From positions 1,240,001 to 1,304,000 of the forward strand of contig OZ220484.1 in NCBI GenBank assembly GCA_965116165.1: DNA of 64,000 bases. The letters run 5' to 3'. Both the position numbers and the translations under genes were made by a program. Positions 58,847 through 64,000 of this stretch are shown piece after piece. The DNA is from Azophilus sp965116165 (lineage in GTDB: Bacteria; Pseudomonadota; Gammaproteobacteria; Pseudomonadales; Azotimanducaceae). Every line of letters begins with the position of its first letter. Positions within the stretch are counted from its first letter, which is position 1. Below the pieces are notes generated by a model, which saw nothing but the letters and a program-made list of their open reading frames with translations, did not search any database and was not told the origin of the DNA.

Positions 58847-60220
58847 CTAGCGCCGCCGCATCCGAGGAGGCGGCCCGGCACCCTGCAAGCCACGCATCAT
58901 CTTCATCTTCTGCATGCCACCCTTGCGAGACACTTTCTTCATCGTTTTCTGCATTTGGCGATGCTGCCTGAGCAAGCGATTGACCTCGGCAATCCGCACA
59001 CCGCTACCACGGGCGATGCGCTGCTTGCGCGAACCGTTGACGAGATCGGGAAAGCGCCGCTCTTTGGGGGTCATGGAATCGATAATGACGGCGAACCGCC
59101 GAAGCATATCGTCGTCGAGCCGCGACTGGGCCGCCGCAGGCAGGTGTTGCGCCCCCGGTAGCTTTTCCAAAAAATTGCCAACGCCGCCCATACTGGCCAT
59201 CTGCTGCAATTGATCCCGGAAATCCTCCAAGTCGAAGCGTTGCCCTTTGGTCAGCTTGCGGGCCAGACGGTCCACCTTGCGCCGATCCACTTTGCGTTCC
59301 GCCTCCTCAATGAGGCTGAGCAGGTCGCCCATGCCCAGGATGCGCGACGCAAGGCGGTCGGGATGAAAGGGTTCCAAGGCGTCGGGGCGTTCGCCCATAC
59401 CGATGAATTTGATCGGCTTGCCGGTGATGAATCGTACGGACAGGGCCGCGCCGCCACGCGCGTCCCCATCCGCCTTGGCCAACACCACGCCGGTAAGTTC
59501 CAGCGCTTCATCGAAGGCCTTGGCGGTGTTGGCCGCATCCTGGCCGGTCATCGCATCCACCACAAACAGCGTCTCGATGGGCTTCAGTGTTTCTTGCAGC
59601 GCACTGATCTCGCGCATCATGTCGGTGTCGACGGCCAAACGGCCGGCGGTGTCCACAATCAGCACATCGTCGAGTTGGCGGCGGGCTTCCGCTATGGCGC
59701 GCGTGGCAATGGCGACAGGTTCCTCCCGCGTGGATGAGGCGATAAAGCGGGCACCCACCTCGTTCGCCAATGTTTGCAATTGTTCGATGGCCGCGGGCCG
59801 GTAAATGTCGGTGCTGACCAAGGCCACCTTCTTGTGCTGGCGTTCCTTGAGCAGGTGGGCGAGCTTGGCGGCCGTCGTGGTTTTGCCCGCTCCCTGCAAA
59901 CCGGCCATCAGCACTATGGCGGGCGGGACCGTTGCCAGATTAAGCCTGTCGTTGGCGCGACCCATCACCTCAATCAGTTCTTCATGAACAATTTTTACAA
60001 AGGCTTCGCTAGGATTGAGGGAAGCCGCAACCACCTGCCCAACGGCGCGAGCACGCACTCTCTCGATAAACGACTTGACCACGGGCAGGGCAACATCCGC
60101 CTCGAGCAGCGCCATGCGGACATCCCGTATCGCGGCGGCGACATTTTCATCGGTCAGGTGCGCCTTGCCGGTTAGACCGCGCAGCGTTTGGCCAAGGTGT
60201 TCGGAAAGGTTATCGAACAT
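58847..60220 (-). CDS. ffh: Signal recognition particle protein Ffh
   Basis: A 457-residue SRP GTPase. N-domain MFDNLSEHLGQTLRGLTGKAHLTDENV; G1 GLQGAGKTTTAAKLA at about residues 105-119; G3 DTAGRLAVD; G4 TKADGDARGG-like (AKADGDARGGAALS); a C-terminal M-domain rich in Met ending KKMRRR-like (QKMKMMRGLQGAGPPPRMRRR). It binds 4.5S RNA and hydrophobic signal sequences and delivers ribosomes to FtsY. Full length, ATG start. It is the upstream-most gene of the ribosomal cluster here. Confidence 0.97.
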   Translation of the reverse strand: MFDNLSEHLGQTLRGLTGKAHLTDENVAAAIRDVRMALLEADVALPVVKSFIERVRARAVGQVVAASLNPSEAFVKIVHEELIEVMGRANDRLNLATVPPAIVLMAGLQGAGKTTTAAKLAHLLKERQHKKVALVSTDIYRPAAIEQLQTLANEVGARFIASSTREEPVAIATRAIAEARRQLDDVLIVDTAGRLAVDTDMMREISALQETLKPIETLFVVDAMTGQDAANTAKAFDEALELTGVVLAKADGDARGGAALSVRFITGKPIKFIGMGERPDALEPFHPDRLASRILGMGDLLSLIEEAERKVDRRKVDRLARKLTKGQRFDLEDFRDQLQQMASMGGVGNFLEKLPGAQHLPAAAQSRLDDDMLRRFAVIIDSMTPKERRFPDLVNGSRKQRIARGSGVRIAEVNRLLRQHRQMQKTMKKVSRKGGMQKMKMMRGLQGAGPPPRMRRR

Positions 60221-60312
60221 ATCGGTCTCTTAAGGGGGAATGCGTGGATTATAAAAGCAATTGTCCAAGTTGGTGGTTGGTGGGCCCATCAACCGGACGC
60301 AACGCGGTCCGG

Positions 60313-60527
60313 GGCGCGCCCGCAAGCGCCCATCCGCTTTCATGCGGGGGTACCCCTCGCGCTCGCGGCCGAGGGCTCCGTTGTCTCTCCCCCTCGCCGC
60401 TCTCCCCGTCTTCGGATCGGGACTCGGCCTTCGCACTCCCGGCCGAGGGCTCCGTTGTCGCTCCCGACGTGTCACCGGATACTCCGACGGGACTTAAGCC
60501 GCGCATCTGGACGCTTGCGGGCGCGCC
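60313..60527. repeat. Inverted-repeat structure F with internal 74-bp-spaced direct repeats
   Basis: Perfect 16-bp inverted arms GGCGCGCCCGCAAGCG (60313-60328) and its complement (60512-60527) are 183 bp apart. Between them GGCCGAGGGCTCCGTTGTC occurs at 60367-60385 and again at 60441-60459. No ORF supports a gene. The region lies between ffh and panC and could be a non-autonomous element or a structured transcript. Confidence 0.65.
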
Positions 60528-60533
60528 GACGCG

Positions 60534-60562
60534 GCATTATCAGTCGGATGGAGCACTGGCGG
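60534..60562 (-). repeat. REP-like element, family D, copy D3, containing the panC stop
   Basis: Read on the minus strand CCAGTGCTCCATCCGACTGA then TAATGCCGC, matching D1 and D2. The TGA stop of panC (60542-60540) and its last four codons (ASAPSD end) lie in this word, so the PanC C-terminus is shaped by it. Confidence 0.6.
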
Positions 60563-61331
60563 CCGGCGTCAATGCAACGTTGTCGATCAAGCGCACCGGA
60601 CCGCGCACCCCGGGCACCGACACCGCCGCGAACCGGCGACCAAAGCGGCTGACGACATAGTCAACCACGAATCCAAGTGCCTCAAGTTCGTTGGAGACCA
60701 CCTCATCCGCATGCGACGAACGCAGTAGCCGGTTGAGGTTAACGGCCAATGCCCGGCTTGCATCGGTGAGTAGCGCGTTGCGGGAACTCAGCGCCAACCC
60801 ATCCTCCTCGCGGATGGTCTCACAAGGCACAATGTCAACCTCCATGAAGAACGCCTCGGCCATATCCCGGATGAGCAAATATTGCTGAAAATCCTTCTCG
60901 CCAAGGTAGACGCGCCGGGGCCGCACCAAATTCAGCAACTTCATCACCACCGTGAGCACCCCGGTGAAATGGCCCGGTCGATGGACTCCGCAAAGCTCAC
61001 GGCTGAACGCGGTTTCCGCGATCCGGAAACGATAGTCGTCGGCGTAAATCTCGCCCCGGGAAGGGATTAGAACATGATCTACGCCAAGCGCCCCGCAGAG
61101 GTTGAGATCATCATCAAGCGTTCTGGGGTAGGCGTCGAGATCATCCGGATTGTTGAACTGAACGGAGTTGACATAGATGCTGGCAACGGTGAGGTCGTTC
61201 TCCGCGATGCTGCGGCGCAACAACGACGCATGGCCCGCATGCAGAGCACCCATGGTGGGCACAAAACCAATAGTGCCCGCCAGCGAAGCCCGTGCCGAGC
61301 GCCATTCACTCAATGATCGGTGCTGTATCAA
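60540..61331 (-). CDS. panC: Pantothenate synthetase
   Basis: A 263-residue enzyme. TIGFVPTMGALHAGHASLLRRS contains the HxGH ATP-binding motif, NSVQFN and DDLDAYPRT are substrate-contact blocks, then HFTGVLTVVMKLLNLVRPRRVYLGEKDFQQ and REEDGLALSSRNALL (KMSKS-like). It joins pantoate and beta-alanine. The family is about 280 residues; the C-terminus here is slightly short and ends in repeat D3. panB lies upstream, separated by about 350 bp of nested repeats. Confidence 0.95.
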   Translation of the reverse strand: MIQHRSLSEWRSARASLAGTIGFVPTMGALHAGHASLLRRSIAENDLTVASIYVNSVQFNNPDDLDAYPRTLDDDLNLCGALGVDHVLIPSRGEIYADDYRFRIAETAFSRELCGVHRPGHFTGVLTVVMKLLNLVRPRRVYLGEKDFQQYLLIRDMAEAFFMEVDIVPCETIREEDGLALSSRNALLTDASRALAVNLNRLLRSSHADEVVSNELEALGFVVDYVVSRFGRRFAAVSVPGVRGPVRLIDNVALTPAASAPSD

Positions 61332-61341
61332 TAGGAGTTTA

Positions 61342-61549
61342 GGAAGGTCTGAACAATTCGATAGAACAGCATTGATTTACTCGTAAGATATTGATTTTAT
61401 TAATTCGGGAATTATATCGATTAGTTGAAAGAACCCAACATGTGGTAGTTTCCTGTTAACAAATCATCAATATGATAGTGGCATGTCAACTTACGTATAT
61501 AAGTTTCATTAATTTTAATACCGTGGGCACAGAATTAATCAGAGGTTCC
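61342..61549 (-). mobile_element. MITE family B, copy B5 (TSD TTTA), split by A6
   Basis: GGAAGGTCTGAACAATTCG (61342 on) to AATTAATCAGAGGTTCC (61549) is flanked by TTTA at 61338-61341 and 61550-61553. Its middle is interrupted by the family A copy A6 with its 8-bp duplication. Without that insert the element would be about 99 bp, the family size. Confidence 0.85.
61407..61507 (+). mobile_element. MITE family A, copy A6 (TSD ATTAATTC/ATTAATTT), inside B5
   Basis: A 101-bp copy, GGGAATTATATCGATTAG... to ...ATATAAGTTTC, flanked by ATTAATTC (61399-61406) and ATTAATTT (61508-61515), both within B5. This is clear nested insertion: A moved after B5 had landed. Confidence 0.9.
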
Positions 61550-61554
61550 TTTAT

Positions 61555-61613
61555 CAGATTCCGCCGAGCCAAATCTCGCGCGCTGTTCGGTTCGCGCAAA
61601 TATCGAACTGCGA
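61555..61613 (+). repeat. Repeat family C, copy C4
   Basis: GATTCCGCCGAGCCAAATC then TCGCGCGCTGTTCGGTTCGCGCAAATATCGAAC matches C2 and C3 apart from the first 10 bases, which are missing at the B5 junction. Confidence 0.7.
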
Positions 61614-61682
61614 CACAACCCCATGATCTGAAGGTTTGCATGCGTCCGAATCACCCGTTCCGACCAGCCCTGTCACAGGCAT

Positions 61683-62471
61683 TCACCCGTAGGATTCAGC
61701 CGGCGATGGAAAGGTCCGGGTACTTGTTTCATGGTGAAACCGGTTCACCGCGTTGCCGATCATCCCGTGGCCGTCCGCGTAATGGCGCAGGAATTTGGGC
61801 TTGAAGGACGGATCCATCCCGAGCATGTCCTGCAGCACCAACACCTGTCCATCGGTGTGCGGCCCCGCACCAATGCCGATGGTGGGAATGCCAATCTCGC
61901 GGGAAATCAAGCGACCGAGTTCCGAGGGAATGCATTCCAGCACCAGCGCGAAACAACCCGCCCGCTCAAGGCGCCTAGCGGATTCGAGTATGTCCGAGGC
62001 CTGGCCTTCGTTGCGCCCCTGTACCCTGTGGCCGCCAAAGGCTTCGACGAACTGCGGCGTCAACCCGAGATGCCCCATCACCGGCACCCCGGACTCGACT
62101 ATATGGGCCATGAGTTCCAGTTGCCCGGCCTCGCCCTCAATTTTAACGGCGTTCGAGCCCGCCCGCATGAGTTCCCGCACCGCCTCCATGGCGTCGCCCC
62201 GGCCCTTGCGCACCGACAAAAACGGCATGTCGCCGACTACAAACTTGTCCGGCGCACCGCGCCGCACCGCCCGCACGTGCAGGGCCATCATGTCGACCGT
62301 GGCGTGCAGGGTGCTGTCGAAACCGTGCATGACCATGGCGAGGCTGTCGCCAACCAGCAGGGCATCGACCTTCGTCTGGTTGAGCACCCTTGCCGACCAG
62401 GCGTCATAGCAGGTGACCATGGAAATGGGATGATTTGCGGCCTTGCGCTTGCCGAAGTCCAGTATGTTCAC
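61683..62471 (-). CDS. panB: 3-methyl-2-oxobutanoate hydroxymethyltransferase
   Basis: A 262-residue TIM-barrel enzyme. MVTCYDAWSARVLNQTKVDALLVGDSLAMVMHGFDSTLHATVDMM contains the metal- and substrate-binding GDS and D residues; VKIEGEAGQLELMAHIVESGVPVMGHLGLTPQ and CIPSELGRLISREIGIPTIGIGAGPHTDGQVLVLQDMLGM follow. It adds a formaldehyde unit to ketoisovalerate, the first step to pantothenate. GTG 62471 has GGGGAG and GAAGG upstream and replaces the longer frame. panC is downstream, after a repeat cluster. Confidence 0.95.
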   Translation of the reverse strand: MNILDFGKRKAANHPISMVTCYDAWSARVLNQTKVDALLVGDSLAMVMHGFDSTLHATVDMMALHVRAVRRGAPDKFVVGDMPFLSVRKGRGDAMEAVRELMRAGSNAVKIEGEAGQLELMAHIVESGVPVMGHLGLTPQFVEAFGGHRVQGRNEGQASDILESARRLERAGCFALVLECIPSELGRLISREIGIPTIGIGAGPHTDGQVLVLQDMLGMDPSFKPKFLRHYADGHGMIGNAVNRFHHETSTRTFPSPAESYG

Positions 62472-62830
62472 GCCTTCTGCTCCCCGTGATTCAATGCAGT
62501 GATTCATCGGCGAGGGCCGTAAACCCAACTTGAAGCGGGTTGCGGGACGGAACCTGCGGTTTTCCATGCCGTACGCACTTGGCGACGACCATGCGGATGC
62601 GCTTCGGGTACCTGTCCTTCATTGGATCAAGTCCTCGTCTATTGGATGTATTTGGCACCTTGGAGGCACCGGTCTCCGTTCTCCTGAGCGAAAATCGAAG
62701 CCATTGGCAGAATAGGAGGTAATTCTTTCAATGTAAAGGCGGTGCGCTAGTGTCCCCTCCAGAAAATACTAATAGATTCGATTATTCGATCTGTGCATAA
62801 CGGACCATACTCGCGGCGATGCCTGCGAGA
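62472..62830. other. Intergenic region upstream of panB
   Basis: The gap of about 360 bases contains no confident gene. A 43-codon minus-strand ORF (62622 to 62491, MKDRYPKRIRMVVAKCVRHG...) is basic and without recognisable family. folK, often upstream of panB, is absent. The stretch near 62760-62800 is AT-rich and may hold a promoter for panB, but no clear boxes were identified. Confidence 0.4.
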
Positions 62831-63523
62831 TTACTCGCCGCGCTCCAGCCCGATCAGATAATCAACGGTCTCAAGCGCCCGCCGACGACCCGCTTCCATG
62901 CCAACGACATAGCGGTCCGCCACCGCCAGAGTCGGGGTCGACACGACACCGAGGCGTCGTTGCCGCGCGTCCTCGTCGGCGGTTTTGCGGCGCACCTCGG
63001 GGGAATCGTAGAGATCCAGAAACGCCTGCCGAGCGACGCCGCGGCCGGCAACGAAATCGGCAATATCGTCCGGGGTGCGGAACTGCCGCCCGTTGTCGTG
63101 TATGGCACGGAAAATGCGCTTGTGGTTGGCCGCCAATGCCCCCGCCCGCTCCAGCGCAAAGTAGGCTTTCGCAAACATCGCCCAATTGGCGTTAAAGGAA
63201 GCTGGCGAGCGCTCGAACCGCACATCGTCGGGCAGGTCGCTCTTCCAGTCTTCAATCAGCGGCTGAAAATTCTTGCAGTGAATGCAGGCGTAGGAGAAGA
63301 ATTCGGTGACGGCGATGGGGGTTCCCAGCCGCCGCCTCGGCGGATCGTCGATGAGACGATAGTGCTCACCCGCGACAAATTCGCCGGTGTCCGTACCCCC
63401 GACGCTGTAGAACAATCCGTAGGCGACCACCGCCACGGCGACGGCAATGGCAAAACCGACAATGCCGTTGCGCAGGCGCCTGACCTTGCGTTGCCGAGCG
63501 ACGCGTCTGTGTTTGGTCTTCAT
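62831..63523 (-). CDS. Membrane-anchored DsbA-family thiol:disulfide protein
   Basis: A 230-residue protein. A basic N-terminus (MKTKHRRVARQRKVRRLRNG) and one transmembrane helix GIVGFAIAVAVAVVAYGLFY (about 20-39) anchor it, and the thioredoxin-type domain faces the periplasm. The active site FFSYACIHCKNF gives Cys 80 and Cys 83 (CIHC, close to E. coli DsbA CPHC), and the cis-Pro loop is GVVSTPTLAV. It should oxidise exported proteins, working with DsbB elsewhere. ATG 63523 has an AGG 4 bases upstream and starts just before the basic segment. Symbol not assigned because several DsbA-like types exist. Confidence 0.88.
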   Translation of the reverse strand: MKTKHRRVARQRKVRRLRNGIVGFAIAVAVAVVAYGLFYSVGGTDTGEFVAGEHYRLIDDPPRRRLGTPIAVTEFFSYACIHCKNFQPLIEDWKSDLPDDVRFERSPASFNANWAMFAKAYFALERAGALAANHKRIFRAIHDNGRQFRTPDDIADFVAGRGVARQAFLDLYDSPEVRRKTADEDARQRRLGVVSTPTLAVADRYVVGMEAGRRRALETVDYLIGLERGE

Positions 63524-63670
63524 AAACCTGTCCGTGTGTCTCCGTGGTGCATGGAACACGCAGCCCGCGGCGCAATATGCGGGCAGCCACCCATACCCTT
63601 GAGTCTGCCGGATGAATCAGGCCACCCGCAAGCGCGAGTTCCCACCTCGAGCTACCCAACGCACTCGCTA

Positions 63671-63757
63671 CTTACCGGCCCCGCCACGTTCATTCACGAT
63701 AGATGCAGGTTCGGCTCGCCCGACCTATTCATGAATGAACGTGGCGAGGCCGGTAAG
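63671..63757. repeat. Long inverted repeat with family E core (E3)
   Basis: CTTACCGGCCCCGCCACGTT plus CATTCA (63671-63696) pairs with 63732-63757 with 25 of 26 matches, enclosing 35 bases that include CCCGACCTATTCATGAAT. It would form a strong hairpin of 26 bp upstream of the dsbA-like gene; the ends resemble an IS-derived palindrome or transcript terminator. Confidence 0.75.
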
Positions 63758-63828
63758 AATAGTGCAATCAGTGGGTGCGCGGAGCAGGAGCGCATGCAGG
63801 CGTGCTTGACGGCACGTTGAGCGCGCGG

Positions 63829-63899
63829 CGGGAGCACGCCCGGTGATTTCGCCGCCATTGACGGCCGCAGTAGTTTATTCATGAATAGGTCGGGCTGGG
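63829..63899 (-). repeat. Repeat family E, copy E2
   Basis: On the minus strand it reads CCAGCCCGACCTATTCATGA, then ATAAACTACTGCGGCCGTCA and CACCGGGCGTGCTCCCGC, matching E1 with a few changes. The stretch 63758-63828 between E3 and E2 is not a convincing gene. Confidence 0.75.
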
Positions 63900-63934
63900 A
63901 GCCAGTGGCCGGCAGCGCTTGGCAAGGCTGAATT

Positions 63935-64000
63935 TCACACTTCCCCACCGCTGGTTGTGGGGGGCGGCGCCACTAATTCCGCCCAATGCACCACCGGTAC
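63935..64000 (-). other. Possible 3' end of a gene entering from the right edge
   Basis: On the minus strand 21 codons run from the window edge to TGA at 63937-63935 (ending TTSGGEV). Repeat E2 lies right after the stop, as seen at other gene ends here. Too short to identify; may be chance. Confidence 0.25.

Noticed and set aside
62491..62622. A 43-codon basic minus-strand ORF upstream of panB
   Set aside because: No recognisable family and no good ribosome-binding site; kept only as a note in the intergenic entry.
63671..63899. CRISPR-like or attachment-site reading of the E-family inverted repeats
   Set aside because: Only two or three copies, no regular spacers, no cas or integrase genes nearby.

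Overview
The window reads as a GC-rich chromosome segment from a Gram-negative gammaproteobacterium. It carries lptE, lnt, two TonB-dependent receptors and dsbA/dsbC. Gene order is of the type known from pseudomonads and other gammaproteobacteria: leuS-lptE-holA, ybeZ-ybeY-lnt, nadB/ygfX-sdhE/ygfZ, lysS-prfB, recJ-hom-dsbC-xerD, and rplS-trmD-rimM-rpsP-ffh. The mix of TonB receptors, a peptide importer, valine catabolism and a CYP153-type P450 suggests an aerobic heterotroph. No rRNA, tRNA, CRISPR array or intact transposase gene was found. Layout, 0-25 kb: a DUF4143-type AAA ATPase cut by the left edge; a CYP153-like alkane hydroxylase followed by a scrap of an alpha/beta hydrolase; a coupled pair of exported amidohydrolases, the second lacking its metal-binding HxH; a MoxR/VWA pair; a complete oligopeptide ABC importer (binding protein divergent from oppBCDF); a two-gene TonB-receptor operon; a Nudix hydrolase; and cobT-cobS. 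Layout, 25-45 kb: holA-lptE-leuS; a type II restriction-modification module with a small secreted protein, lying between 46-bp perfect direct repeats; lnt, ybeY and ybeZ (corC, which usually lies between ybeY and lnt, is absent and a MITE sits in its place); nadB; ygfX-sdhE divergent from ygfZ; a valine-degradation block (acyl-CoA dehydrogenase, enoyl-CoA hydratase, 3-hydroxyisobutyryl-CoA hydrolase, mmsB); ung; lysS. Layout, 45-64 kb: prfB with its programmed +1 frameshift, an EF-G-like GTPase, a two-gene module of unknown function whose second gene is truncated, recJ-hom-dsbC, xerD, the ribosomal/SRP cluster rplS-trmD-rimM-rpsP-ffh with a C-terminal scrap resembling an AIPR defence protein in its middle, panC and panB split by nested repeats, and a membrane-anchored DsbA. 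The most distinctive feature is a dense population of short dispersed repeats. Family A (about 100 bp) has about 24-bp terminal inverted repeats and 8-bp AT-rich target duplications. Family B (about 99 bp) has IS5-like ends (GGAAGG.. / GGAACC..) and 4-bp target duplications (TTAA, TTAG, GTAG, TTTA). The two nest reciprocally: B3 lies inside A2 and A6 lies inside B5, so both were mobile over overlapping times. Family C (about 60 bp), a REP-like palindrome (D), a TTCATGAA-containing family (E) and a 200-bp inverted-repeat structure (F) add to this. Several copies abut or contain the start or stop codons of neighbouring genes. Many conserved proteins (LeuRS, YbeY, Lnt, Ung, OppC) carry unusual in-frame insertions, some of them visibly made of repeats.
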